Shown: positions 40,386 to 49,566, counted from the stretch's first letter. The stretch: DNA of 64,000 nucleotides from Candidatus Flexifilum breve (GCA_016717205.1 JADKGC010000003.1:310001-374000), one strand, 5' to 3'. Numbers and translations: made by a program. The notes: generated by a model not told the origin, from the sequence alone.

Positions 40386-41632
40386 ATGAAACGACGTTTA
40401 CTGGTGCTGACCGTCGCCCTGCTCTGCCTGAGCGTTCACCACATTTTCGCGCAGGATGAGACCCCGGCACAGTTGATCAACACGCGACTGCTCGCCTACT
40501 ACAGCTACTACAACATCTACCCGGATCAAGGCGAATTTCTGGTCACGGACATCCCGGTCGAACTGCTGACACACCTGCACTACGCCGACATCGGCATCTC
40601 TGAGACGGGCCAGTGCGCCTCGGTCGACGCCTACGCGGACACGCAGTACCTGTACCCCGGCGACCGTTTCTCCGAACGGCTGCGCGGCAATTTCAAGCAG
40701 CTCCCGATCCTGCGGCTGCGCAACCCAAACCTGCAAATCGTCATGACCGTCGGCGGTTGGGATAACTCGGCGCGCTTTTCAGATGTGTCGCTCACGGAAG
40801 AGGCGCGCGCCCGCTTCATTCGTTCGTGCGTCACGTTCATGCAGCAGTACGACTTTGACGGCATCGAGATCGATTGGCGCTTCCCGGTCGAAGGCGGCAA
40901 GGACGGCAATGTCACCCGCCCCGAAGACACGGCCAACCTCAATCTACTGATCGAAGAGCTGCGCGCCGCGCTCGACGAGGCGAGCCTCACCGATGAGCGC
41001 ACCCGCCCCTATCTGCTGTCCATGACCATGCCTGCGCTCGAACCGCAGATCAGCCTCTATAATGTCGCCAGCCTGCACCCACTGCTCGACTATATCAACC
41101 TGATGACGTTCGCCTATGAAGGCGCGTGGAGCGGATCGCCGCGCATATCGCGCCGCTCTACGGCAGCGAACGCGACCCAGCGCGAAGCTAACCGGAGCAC
41201 GCACAACGTCGACGGGACGGTGCGCGCGTATCTGGATCGCGGTGTACCCGCCGACAAGCTCGTGATCGGCGTGCCGTTCTCCGGGCAGGCGTGGCAAAAC
41301 GTGCGCGCGGGCGATCTCTTCGGGCTGTATCAGGATGCAGACGGCGTGCCGCTCGGCACGCGGGACGGTGGAGCGCTGTTTTACCGCGATCTCGGCCCGT
41401 TCCTGAGCAGTTCGGACTATATCCGCTACTTCGATGATTTGTCGTTGGTCTCGTGGATGTACAACCCGGCGCGGCATATCGCGATCAGCTATGAAAGCGC
41501 AGAATCGCGCGCCGGAAGGCAGCGTACGTGCAGGGATTGGGTTTGGGTGGTTTGACAGCGTGGGAGGTCAGCCTCGACTCCGAGGACTTCACGCTGATGA
41601 ACGCGCTGTATCTGGGCTTAACGCAGCCGTAA
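40386..41632 (+). pseudogene. GH18-like protein gene, frameshifted copy (unit 2)
   Basis: Differs from the intact copy at 31968 by one base lost near 41134, one gained near 41181 (about 15 scrambled residues between) and one lost near 41508, which gives a false stop at 41555 and removes the last 40 or so residues. Upstream, two bases are missing from the Shine-Dalgarno (GAAGGTCGAT against GAAGGAGTCGAT). The Glu-to-Arg change at the active site is present here too. Confidence 0.85.
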
Positions 41633-41656
41633 GCCCAAGCGCAGCAGCGTCTCTAG

Positions 41657-41721
41657 AAACAGCTTTAGACTTCGACGGTGTGGTAAGCAGGCTTCGCCGC
41701 CGGGTGTAAAGCTGTTTTTAT
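41657..41721 (+). terminator. Inverted repeat / terminator after the GH18-like gene (unit 2)
   Basis: AAACAGCTTTA (41657-41667) and TAAAGCTGTTT (41707-41717), perfect 11-bp arms, 39 bp apart, with a T-rich tail on the forward strand. The left arm contains the stop codon of the convergent small gene. Confidence 0.6.
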
Positions 41722-41841
41722 TTGCTTCGCCACGGCGAGTCCGATATAGCCCAGCAGCAACATCGACGGCAGCGCGGCCACAATGGCGATCAGCAAGAAC
41801 GCGGGTATCAGGCCGACAATGAACGCGGAAAGAAACTCCAT
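41665..41841 (-). CDS. Small membrane protein, 58 aa
   Basis: Reverse-strand frame from the ATG at 41841 (MEFLSAFIVGLIPAFLLIAI) to a TAA at 41665-41667. One long hydrophobic segment (about 5-38, perhaps two helices around LPSM) is followed by a basic tail (AVAKQIKTALHPAAKP), the pattern of a small inner-membrane protein. Coding support: the hydrophobic pattern is clean and the 3' part is kept, in frame, at 33248-33339. No family is recognised. The 227 bp between it and the aldo/keto reductase are AT-rich and include TATAGTCTTACTATA near 41885, likely divergent promoter sequence. Confidence 0.65.
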   Translation of the reverse strand: MEFLSAFIVGLIPAFLLIAIVAALPSMLLLGYIGLAVAKQIKTALHPAAKPAYHTVEV

Positions 41842-42068
41842 GATGAGCTGCCCCTTATAGTACTCAAGTCATATCAAACTGTGGTTATAGTCTTACTATA
41901 GCACTAAAACGAAGAAAAAGAATTAATTCTTCGGAATTGAACAACTGTTTCGCAAGCTAATGACATCTGTAATGATTTCTGAACTTCGTAAACCGCTCCC
42001 AGTTGACGAAACTCACACTGCGTGGACAATTCGCGCAGGCTTGACCACACAAAAAGAGACCCGAACTC

Positions 42069-43025
42069 ATGAGAAGAATTGCCTTTCCCAACACGGATTT
42101 GCAGGTTGCCCCTATCGTCATGGGCTCGACTGATGCCGGGACGACTCTCCCGGAAGCCGAAGTCTTCGCCCTGTTTGACGCTTATTTCGACGCCGGTGGC
42201 AACTTCCTGGACACCGCGCATGTGTACGCCGTGTGGCGACCGCACGGCGCGGGCGCCAGCGAACGCACCGTCGGCCAGTGGATCAAGACGCGGGGCGTGC
42301 GCGATCAGGTCACGATTGCAACCAAAGGCGCGCACCCCTTCCTTGACTCGATGCATGTGCCGCGTATGAGCCAAGCAGAGATCGAGTCCGATCTCGATGA
42401 GAGTCTGGAACGACTGGGCGTTGACGTGATCGACCTGTACTGGCTACACCGTGACGCGGTGAACATCCCCGTCGAAGACATCGTCGGGATCATGGATGGC
42501 TTCGTGCGCGCGGGGAAAATCCGCTACTGGGGTGGCTCTAACTGGTCACCAGAACGCATCAGCGCGGCGAACCTGTTCGCGCGCTCCTACGGGTTGGCGG
42601 GGCTGGTTGCCAGTCAGCCGCTCGGCAGTCTCGCTCGAGCGAACATGGCGGCGATCCCGGATCAGACACTCGTCGATTTGAACGCCGCCGCGCTGGACTT
42701 TCATCGCGAGACCGGGCTGCCCGTCGTACCGTACACCTCGCAGGCCAAAGGCTACTTCACCAAACGCGCGGAGAACCGCCTCAAGCCGGATGATCGCCTG
42801 TGGTTCGACAACCCGACCAACGACCGCCGCTTTGAGCGTGTGCAGGAACTGGCGCGGCGCTACGGCACGACCATTACCGCGGTGGCGCTGGCCTACCTCA
42901 CGTCGCAGTCATTCCCATGCACGCCGATCATTGGGCCGCGCACTGTGTCGCAGCTCCGCGAAAGCCTCGCCGCGCTCAATCTCACCCTCACGCCCGAGGA
43001 CATCGCCTATCTGGAGGTCGATTAG
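42069..43025 (+). CDS. Aldo/keto reductase
   Basis: 318 aa, full length for the family. The catalytic tetrad of aldo/keto reductases can be placed at Asp48, Tyr53 (DTAHVY), Lys86 (TKGAH) and His127 (WLHRD); the NADPH-binding end is at IIGPRTVSQLRESLAAL. Closest in feel to IolS/YdhF-type reductases. Probably an NADPH-dependent reductase of sugar-derived aldehydes or ketoses. It is convergent with the sugar kinase, the stop codons overlapping by 4 bp. Confidence 0.92.
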   Translation: MRRIAFPNTDLQVAPIVMGSTDAGTTLPEAEVFALFDAYFDAGGNFLDTAHVYAVWRPHGAGASERTVGQWIKTRGVRDQVTIATKGAHPFLDSMHVPRMSQAEIESDLDESLERLGVDVIDLYWLHRDAVNIPVEDIVGIMDGFVRAGKIRYWGGSNWSPERISAANLFARSYGLAGLVASQPLGSLARANMAAIPDQTLVDLNAAALDFHRETGLPVVPYTSQAKGYFTKRAENRLKPDDRLWFDNPTNDRRFERVQELARRYGTTITAVALAYLTSQSFPCTPIIGPRTVSQLRESLAALNLTLTPEDIAYLEVD

Positions 43026-44500
43026 CGTCCCATCTGCGCAAACAGGTCTTTCATGGCCGGGTAGGCGGCGCGGTAGACCGCGTATTTGGCGCTGTACTGC
43101 GCGTACCGCTCAGCATCCGGCATGAGCGTCCGTTCGATAGGCGGGAAATTCGACGGTGTGTAGCCCGGTAGTTCGCCCCGCGCCACCTGCGCCGCGATCA
43201 ACGCGCCGCGCACGCCAACGTGTTCCGCCTCCGCGCCGATCAGAATGTCGACGCCGAGCACATCGGCGAATAGCTGGCACCACCCCACCGAGCGTGTGCC
43301 GCCACCCGTCAGAATCAAGCGTTCCGGCGGCTTCGGCATCAGCGCGTCCAGCGCATGGCGGTAGCCGAAGGCGACACCTTCCAATACCGCCCGCCCCAGA
43401 TCGGCGCGTTCGGTCGCGCCGCCCATGCCGATGAACGCCGCGCGTGCCAGCGGATCGCGAAATGGGGTGCGTTCGCCGTTGAGATAAGGCAGATAGATCA
43501 CGTTCGTGATGGGTCGTGCTAACGCCTCGGTGATGAATTCATCCACTGCCCCGGCGGCGAAAACCTCTTTGATCCATTCGAGATTTCCGGCGGCGGTCAG
43601 CAGCGGCGCAATCTGGATGTAGCGATCCGGCTGCGGGTGCGCCAGCGTGAATACTCCGTTGAGCGGCGATCCGGACGTCGCGGAGGTGAACGCCACCCAC
43701 CCGCTCGTGCCGAGATAGCCATACGCCCGCCCTACCTCGCCGCTGCCCGCGCCAATCGTCGCCGCGCCCGCATCTCCCGGCGCGTGATACACCGGAATGC
43801 CAACCGGCAGCCCGGTCACCGCCGCCGCGCGTTCGGTCACTGGGCCGACCTGCCCGCCCCCGGCGACCAGCGGTGGCAGCTTGGACGCACACGCACCGAT
43901 CCCCATGGCGTCGAGCACGTCTACGTCCAACCAGCGGCGCGTCTGCAAATTCATGAGTCCCGTCGTGGAGGCAACCGTCGTATCCGTGCTGGCGTGCCCG
44001 GTCAACTGATAAATGATCGCGTCCGCCGCGCCGAACAGAATATGCCGTGCCAATTGGAGCGCTCCCGGCTGGTGATGCGTGAGCCAAAGCAGCTTCGCCC
44101 ACAGGCTGTCTGCCCCCTGCTCATTGCCCGTCAGCGCCATCAGCCGATCCGCACCAATCCGCTCAGTGATCAGGTCAGCCTCGGTCTGCGCCCGCGTATC
44201 GCTGTACAGGATGACCGGATGCGTGGGCACGCCGTCCGCGTCGAGGAGGATGCAATCCTGCATCTGCCCGGTCACGGCGACCGCCCCGACATGCTGAATA
44301 TCGTCGCCAAACGCGCGGCAGGCCGCGATCACGGCGTGCCACCAATCGGCAGCATTCTGCTCGTTGACGCCGCCCTCGGCGCTGAACGTTGCGTAGCTTT
44401 CGGTCACCGTGCGCCGCAGGTCACCTGCCGCCGTGATCAGCGCGGCTTTCGCGCCGCTCGTCCCTACATCCACAATCAACCAGATCGCATTGTTGGTCAT
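43022..44500 (-). CDS. FGGY-family carbohydrate kinase (xylulokinase-like)
   Basis: 492 aa from the ATG at 44500 (AAAGAAGA about 6 nt upstream); another ATG lies two codons earlier at 44506. The N-terminal ATPase fold (WLIVDVGTSGAKAALI), the QDC/SDTRAQ sugar site, the DAGAATIGAGSGEVG loop and the C-terminal LILTGGGTRSVGWCQLFADV are all FGGY hallmarks and closest to xylulokinase. It phosphorylates a pentulose or similar ketose with ATP. It lies after the ABC importer genes on the same strand, with a repeat element between, so the imported sugar is probably a pentose or sugar alcohol. Confidence 0.88.
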   Translation of the reverse strand: MTNNAIWLIVDVGTSGAKAALITAAGDLRRTVTESYATFSAEGGVNEQNAADWWHAVIAACRAFGDDIQHVGAVAVTGQMQDCILLDADGVPTHPVILYSDTRAQTEADLITERIGADRLMALTGNEQGADSLWAKLLWLTHHQPGALQLARHILFGAADAIIYQLTGHASTDTTVASTTGLMNLQTRRWLDVDVLDAMGIGACASKLPPLVAGGGQVGPVTERAAAVTGLPVGIPVYHAPGDAGAATIGAGSGEVGRAYGYLGTSGWVAFTSATSGSPLNGVFTLAHPQPDRYIQIAPLLTAAGNLEWIKEVFAAGAVDEFITEALARPITNVIYLPYLNGERTPFRDPLARAAFIGMGGATERADLGRAVLEGVAFGYRHALDALMPKPPERLILTGGGTRSVGWCQLFADVLGVDILIGAEAEHVGVRGALIAAQVARGELPGYTPSNFPPIERTLMPDAERYAQYSAKYAVYRAAYPAMKDLFAQMGR

Positions 44501-44521
44501 AGGCATTCTTCTTTATGCTTA

Positions 44522-44643
44522 AACCTCACCCTGCTTGCTACACAAGCCGTCCCTCTCCGGGTGGAGAGGGACAAAAGCCAACTCGCTGTTGACCCTCGCC
44601 CTCTGGAGAGGGGCAGTTGAGCGCACCGAAACGGGGTGAGGTT
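44522..44643. repeat. MITE-like palindromic intergenic element, 122 bp
   Basis: Perfect 10-bp terminal inverted repeats AACCTCACCC (44522-44531) and GGGTGAGGTT (44634-44643) enclose two smaller hairpins, CCCTCTCC-GGGT-GGAGAGGG (44551-44570) and CCCTCT/AGAGGG (near 44598-44614). Non-coding and lodged between the permease and kinase genes of one operon. Such CCTCACCC/CCCTCTCC elements recur in many genomes; whether it is multicopy here cannot be seen. Confidence 0.65.
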
Positions 44644-44647
44644 GTGT

Positions 44648-45652
44648 CTACCGATTGCGGCGCGAAATGCTGCTCAAGGTGACCGACGCGATGATGATTG
44701 CGCCCGTCAGAATGCGCTGAATATACGTGTCGACGCCCAACTGCGTGAAGCCGTTCGCCAACACGCCGATCAGCAGCACGCCGACCAGCGTCCCGCGCAC
44801 ATGCGGTTCGCCCTCCTGACTCATCGTCATGCCGAGGAAGACCGCCGCAATCGCATTGAGCATCAGGCCATCGCCGAGCGTCGGGTTGGCCGTCGCCAAC
44901 TGCCCGGTGAGCATCGCACCCGCCAGCGCCGCGCCAAACCCGGTGATCACGAAGGCCAGCAGCCGCAGCCAGCGCACGCGCACCCCGGCGAGACGTGCCG
45001 CTTCCATGCTCCCGCCGATCGTGTACAGCCGCCGCCCGAACACCGTCTGTTCGAGCACAAACCACACGAGGATCAGCACGGCCAGCGCGATCAGTGTGAG
45101 ATGCGGCAGGCGCACGGCTTGCTCATTAATCGTGCCAAGCGGAATACCGCCATTGGCGAACTCGGTTAGCACATCGGGGAATACATCGCCAAAAATCGTG
45201 CGCCCGCCGCTGATCGAGAAGGCCAGCCCGCCGAAGATCGTCAGCGTGGCGAGCGTCGCGACGAACGGCGTGATGCCCACATAGGCGACCAGCACGCCAT
45301 TGAGCAGCCCGCCGAGCATGCCCACCACCAGCGCGGCGATGATCACCACCGGCAGCGGCTGATCAGCTTGCAGCAGCACGCCGATCACGATGCCCGAAAG
45401 GCTGGCCATCGTGCCCACGCTCAAATCGAAGTCATTCAGCACCATGACGACCGTCATCACGAACGCGACCACGCCGAGGATGCTCACCTGCTGCGTGATG
45501 TTGAGCAGGTTGCGCACACTCATAAACGTCGTTGGACGCTGAGTGGCGAAGAACAGGACGATCAGGAAAAAGCCGATCAGCGTGCCGAAAGTGCGCAAGA
45601 AGCGCCCCCACGCGAACGGCGGTCGCGAACTCATCATCTTTTCAGCCGACAT
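44648..45652 (-). CDS. Ribose/xylose-type ABC transporter permease (RbsC/XylH-like)
   Basis: 334 aa with eight to ten helices and the BPD_transp_2 pattern: LNDFDLSVGTMASLSGIVIG, GLLNGVLVAYVGITPFVATL and GRRLYTIGGSMEAARLAGV. These are the conserved segments of RbsC-like permeases. It overlaps the ATPase gene by 11 bp and is part of the reverse-strand operon that starts at 48174. Confidence 0.93.
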   Translation of the reverse strand: MSAEKMMSSRPPFAWGRFLRTFGTLIGFFLIVLFFATQRPTTFMSVRNLLNITQQVSILGVVAFVMTVVMVLNDFDLSVGTMASLSGIVIGVLLQADQPLPVVIIAALVVGMLGGLLNGVLVAYVGITPFVATLATLTIFGGLAFSISGGRTIFGDVFPDVLTEFANGGIPLGTINEQAVRLPHLTLIALAVLILVWFVLEQTVFGRRLYTIGGSMEAARLAGVRVRWLRLLAFVITGFGAALAGAMLTGQLATANPTLGDGLMLNAIAAVFLGMTMSQEGEPHVRGTLVGVLLIGVLANGFTQLGVDTYIQRILTGAIIIASVTLSSISRRNR

Positions 45653-47174
45653 GATCCATGTTTCCGTAGCACAGGGCTAACAAGCGCTCCGCGGTCAACC
45701 CCGGAGAATAGGCGGTGTCGGCCACTTGCCCGCCGCGCATAATCAAAATGCGGTCGGTCATGCCGATCAGTTCGGGCAGGTCGGACGAGACGAGCAGAAT
45801 GCCCGCGCCACGCCCGCTGATTTCGCGGATGATGTGGTACAGATCCACCTTCGCGCCCACATCCACGCCGCGCGTCGGCTCGTCAAGCAGCAGCAAGCGC
45901 GGCATCTGCACCAGCGCCCGCCCAAACACGACTTTTTGCTGATTGCCGCCGCTCAGTTCGCGGACAATCTGCGCGGGGCCGCGCGCCTTCAATTGCACCG
46001 TTTCGGCGAGTTCCCGGCTCACCCGTCCCTGACTGCCATGCGCCAGCATCCACCCGCCGATGCTCAGACTAGCGAGCTTCGGCAGCGTCAGGTTATCGCC
46101 GACGCTGCGCGAGAGCACCAGCCCCTGGGAACGCCGTTCTTCCGGCACATAGGCTATGCCCTCCAGCCAGGCGCGTTCGGCGGTATGCGGCTTGAGGCGC
46201 TTACCATCAAGCCAGAGTTCGCCCGCGGTCAGCTTATCCAGCCCCATAATCGCGCGCAGCAGTTCGGTGCGTCCAGAGCCATTCAAACCCGCCACGCCGA
46301 CGATCTCGCCCGCGCGCACGGCGAAGGTCGCGGGCTGCACTGCTGCTGTCGCGATCCCCTGCGCGTCTAGCAGAATGCTGTCGCTGATCGGTACGGTACG
46401 CGCCGGGTAAATCGCCTGTAAGTCGCGCCCCGTCATCTTCTCGATCAGTTCCGGCGGCGTGATCGTGTCGATCGGCGCGGTAGCGATCACCCGCCCGTCG
46501 CGCATCACCGTGACGCGGTCCGCGATGGTGAAGATCTCGTCCATCCGATGCGACACGTACAGCACCGCGCTGCCCCGCTGGCGCAGGCGGTCGATCACGC
46601 GGAACAACTGCGCCGTCTCCGCCCCGGTGAGCGCGGCGGTCGGCTCATCCATCACGTAGATCAGCGCGCGGTCTTCGTCGAGGTTATCGCCGACGAACGC
46701 GTGCGCAATATTGACGAGCATCTGGTCGCCGGGGCTGAGATGCCCCATCGTCCGCCGCGGATCAATATGCTCAATGCCCAAACGCGCCAGCACCTGCTCG
46801 GCCTGCTGATGGAGCAGCTTCCAGCGCACTTGAATTCCAAAGCGCGTCGGGTACGTTTGACCGAGGAAGATGTTCTCAGAAGCCGAGAGGTGGCGGACAG
46901 CATGCAGTTCCTGATGGATGAAGCGCAGCCCGTGCGCGAAGGCGCTCTGCGGGCTGGTGATGCTCACCGACCGACCGTCGACTTCAATCTCGGCGCGGTC
47001 CGGTGGGATCACCCCCGCCAGAATCTTGATCAGGGTGGATTTGCCCGCGCCATTCTCGCCCATCAGCGCGTGGACTTCGCCGCGCAGCAGGTCGAAATCG
47101 GCGTCGACCAGCGCGGGGATGCCGCTGTAGGCTTTGGAAGCGCGGCGAATACGGAGGAGAACAGACTGGTTCAT
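45642..47174 (-). CDS. Sugar ABC transporter ATPase with two nucleotide-binding domains (RbsA/MglA-like)
   Basis: 510 aa from the ATG at 47174; an in-frame TTG at 47195 is a weaker choice. The first domain has Walker A GENGAGKST (39-47), signature LSPGDQ and Walker B VMDEPTAAL; the second has the degenerate loop GLNGSGRTEL, signature LSGGNQQK and Walker B LLLDEPTRGVD. A weak second P-loop is normal for RbsA proteins. It powers the permease at 44648 with the binding protein at 47230. Confidence 0.94.
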   Translation of the reverse strand: MNQSVLLRIRRASKAYSGIPALVDADFDLLRGEVHALMGENGAGKSTLIKILAGVIPPDRAEIEVDGRSVSITSPQSAFAHGLRFIHQELHAVRHLSASENIFLGQTYPTRFGIQVRWKLLHQQAEQVLARLGIEHIDPRRTMGHLSPGDQMLVNIAHAFVGDNLDEDRALIYVMDEPTAALTGAETAQLFRVIDRLRQRGSAVLYVSHRMDEIFTIADRVTVMRDGRVIATAPIDTITPPELIEKMTGRDLQAIYPARTVPISDSILLDAQGIATAAVQPATFAVRAGEIVGVAGLNGSGRTELLRAIMGLDKLTAGELWLDGKRLKPHTAERAWLEGIAYVPEERRSQGLVLSRSVGDNLTLPKLASLSIGGWMLAHGSQGRVSRELAETVQLKARGPAQIVRELSGGNQQKVVFGRALVQMPRLLLLDEPTRGVDVGAKVDLYHIIREISGRGAGILLVSSDLPELIGMTDRILIMRGGQVADTAYSPGLTAERLLALCYGNMDHVG

Positions 47175-47229
47175 GCGTGGGGACGAACGGAGCAAGCCGC
47201 TGCCCCGTTCGCCTCTTCACAATCTGGAA

Positions 47230-48174
47230 TTAGGGCGCGGCGACGAAATCGGCGACGTTCGCGGCGGTCACGAGCGTGGTCGGCGCATACACAACGCGCT
47301 GCGTCAGCGTTTCGCCCGCCAGATAGCGCTCGATCTGCTCGGCGACGAGGCTGCCGATGCCGCTGAAGTCCTGCGCGATGCTGGCTTCGAAGTTACCGCC
47401 CTGAGCAATCGCGTCCAGCGCCTGCGGGTTAGCATCAATGCCCGTGATCACGATGCCTTCGCCTTCGCGACCCGCGGCTTCAATCGCCTGCAGCGCGCCC
47501 AACGCGGGCTGATCCCATGCCGCCCACACCGCCGAAATGCTGCCGGGTTCGGGGTTCGCCGCGAGGATCGCTTCCATGCGCGCGCGCGAGTCGGCGATGC
47601 CGCCGTCGGTGACATCCGGTTCGATGAATTCGACGATTTCAATGTCCGGCGTGTTGCCGAAGATCGCCTGCGCGACCACGCCGCGCTTCTGCACGGGCGG
47701 GTAAGCGTTGAAGCCGAACATGACGACGCGCCCGGCACCGTTCAACCGGTCGACCACGTAAGTGGCGGTCACCGCGGCCATGTCATAGCCATTGCTGGTC
47801 ACGTTGACGAGCACTTCCGGCGTGCTGCCCGCGTCCATGCCGAACACGGGAATGCCCGCCGCGACGGCTTCGCTCAACGCGGGGATCTGCGACGGATCGA
47901 CATTGATCACGATGGCATCCACCTGCTGGGTGACCGCGTCCTGCACGCGGCTGTTGAGCGCGGCGACATCGCCCGCTGTGTCCACCACGTTCACCGTCCA
48001 GCCGCGGCCTTCTGCCGCCGCCTGAAAGCCTTCGACCATAAACTGAGTGCCCGGCTGGGCGAGATACGGGGTGAGCACGGCGACGACCGGAGCGTCCTGC
48101 GCCACGGCCACGCCGATAGTGAACAGGGAAATACCGAAGACCACGATCAACAGCAGCATAAATCTTTTCAACAT
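47230..48174 (-). CDS. Sugar ABC transporter substrate-binding protein (RbsB/peripla_BP_4-like)
   Basis: 314 aa from the ATG at 48174 with GAGGAG about 7 nt upstream; a longer frame to 48222 has no ribosome site. The signal peptide (ending VAVAQDAP) leads to a type-1 periplasmic binding fold: VAVLTPYLAQPGTQFMVEG, the DAIVINVDPSQIPAL segment, and hinge regions like those of ribose/xylose binders. First gene of the operon binding protein, ATPase, permease, kinase. Confidence 0.93.
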   Translation of the reverse strand: MLKRFMLLLIVVFGISLFTIGVAVAQDAPVVAVLTPYLAQPGTQFMVEGFQAAAEGRGWTVNVVDTAGDVAALNSRVQDAVTQQVDAIVINVDPSQIPALSEAVAAGIPVFGMDAGSTPEVLVNVTSNGYDMAAVTATYVVDRLNGAGRVVMFGFNAYPPVQKRGVVAQAIFGNTPDIEIVEFIEPDVTDGGIADSRARMEAILAANPEPGSISAVWAAWDQPALGALQAIEAAGREGEGIVITGIDANPQALDAIAQGGNFEASIAQDFSGIGSLVAEQIERYLAGETLTQRVVYAPTTLVTAANVADFVAAP

Positions 48175-48310
48175 GCCGAAGCTCCTCAAAGTTATCGTTA
48201 CGTAAGAAATAGAACGGCGCAATTCTAGCGTATTTGAAGGGTTCCGCCACCTGATCCCGCACGAGTTTAGACGGCGTCCATTTGTGGAAAGCGCCTAGTC
48301 AAAACCTCAA

Positions 48311-48338
48311 TTGACAGGTTTCTATTCTTATCTACACT
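48311..48338 (+). promoter_or_regulatory. Promoter for the SH3-SGNH gene pair
   Basis: TTGACA at 48311-48316 and TACACT at 48333-48338, 16 nt apart, in the divergent spacer between the binding-protein gene and the gene at 48424. Confidence 0.6.
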
Positions 48339-48423
48339 ATGGCATGTAATAGTTGTCATGCGTGGTTGACCCACGGCCTGAAAACTTGTCCGCGTAACCC
48401 ATCTAGTTCATTGAGACCATCCT

Positions 48424-49566
48424 GTGAAATCATTGCTCACGCGCCTATTGGCTCTTGCCCTTGTCCTCGTTTTTTCCGTCCCGGTCAGCCTGCACGCCCA
48501 ACTCATCGAAGGCCGCGTCGTCGCGCCGACCTTGAATGTGCGCAGCGGCCCTACCAGCCATGCTGAAAATGTGATCGGCCAGCTCTCGGTCGATGCGCTC
48601 GTGTCGATTGAGGGGCGCAACCCCGCGGGCGATTGGTTCTACATCCGCGCGGAAGGCAGCGGTCTCGCAGGTTGGGCGGCGTCTGGCTTCATCGCCTACA
48701 TTCAGGATCAATACAGCGCCATCCCGGTGCTGACCGAAGCGCCGCCGGCAGTTGCGGTGGAGAGCGGCGGCACAGTCAGCACGGGCTCGGCGGATCTCAT
48801 CATGCAGACGCCGATCTTCAGCAACTTCACTACCAGCACCGTGTACAACACATTCAACCGCGGGCTGCGCCTCGGCAACAACCCGCACGTCTTCATGAAG
48901 GTTGGCGACAGCGTCAGCGCAACGCAGCCGTTCCTGTACGGCTTCGGCGGGCCGGGCTACAACCTCGGGCCGTATGCCGACCTGCAGACGACTATCGATT
49001 TCTTCTCCATCTCGCCCGTGCGCGACGTATCGAACTCGTTTGTGCGCACCAGCGTGAGCGCGGTCAACGGCTTTGTCTCCGGCGCGGTCTTTGACGGCAC
49101 CTGGTCGCCGGAATACTGCAGCGGGCTCGTGCCGCTGGAATGCGAATATGACATCCTGCGTCCCAGCGTGGCGATTGTGCTGCTCGGCGGTCAGGATGTG
49201 CGGCTGTTCGACGCGGGTTTCTTCGAGACCAACATGCGCCGCATCGCCGTTGATCTCAAAGCGCTCGGCGTGATCCCGGTCTTTACGACCTTCCCCATGC
49301 ACGCCAGCTACCGGCTGGAGCAGACGATCCAGTTCAACAGCATCGTGATCAACCTCGCCAACGAACAGGACATCCCGCTGATCAACCTCTACCGCGCGCT
49401 GCAAGATCTGCCGGATGGCGGCGCGAAGTCGGATGATGTCGTCCACCTCACGCAGGGGCCAGACTACTTCAACTTTGACGGCTCAGAAGCGACGTACGGC
49501 GTGACCCTCCGCAACTTGCTCACCCTGCAAGCATTGGATATGCTTCGGCGCGACGTTTTGCAGTAA
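48424..49566 (+). CDS. Secreted SH3-domain SGNH/GDSL hydrolase-like protein (altered block III)
   Basis: 380 aa from a GTG start. The signal peptide (ending SLHAQ) is followed by a bacterial SH3 domain (about 28-90: TLNVRSGPTS, GWAASGFIAY) and an SGNH-like domain with block I MKVGDSVS, a block II glycine region (YNLGPYADL) and block V SDDVVHL (Asp-His). Where block III should read GxND it reads GGQD, so the oxyanion asparagine is replaced by Gln; activity may be altered or lost. A close paralogue with proper GTND follows. Probable extracytoplasmic esterase or deacetylase fold. Confidence 0.78.
   Translation: MKSLLTRLLALALVLVFSVPVSLHAQLIEGRVVAPTLNVRSGPTSHAENVIGQLSVDALVSIEGRNPAGDWFYIRAEGSGLAGWAASGFIAYIQDQYSAIPVLTEAPPAVAVESGGTVSTGSADLIMQTPIFSNFTTSTVYNTFNRGLRLGNNPHVFMKVGDSVSATQPFLYGFGGPGYNLGPYADLQTTIDFFSISPVRDVSNSFVRTSVSAVNGFVSGAVFDGTWSPEYCSGLVPLECEYDILRPSVAIVLLGGQDVRLFDAGFFETNMRRIAVDLKALGVIPVFTTFPMHASYRLEQTIQFNSIVINLANEQDIPLINLYRALQDLPDGGAKSDDVVHLTQGPDYFNFDGSEATYGVTLRNLLTLQALDMLRRDVLQ

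Larger units (their letters stand above)
33340..41756. repeat. Tandem duplication, unit 2 (about 8.4 kb)
   Basis: 8417 bp, a direct repeat of 24924-33339. By-eye alignment shows about twenty differing sites: nearly all insertions or deletions of 1-3 bp and only two or three substitutions. The flank after 41766 is unique and completes the small membrane-protein gene that the inner junction cuts. Confidence 0.95.

Noticed and set aside
24924..41765. Transposon or integrative element as cause of the duplication
   Set aside because: No transposase, integrase, terminal inverted repeats or att-like sequences at the edges; the 9-bp microhomology is enough to explain it.
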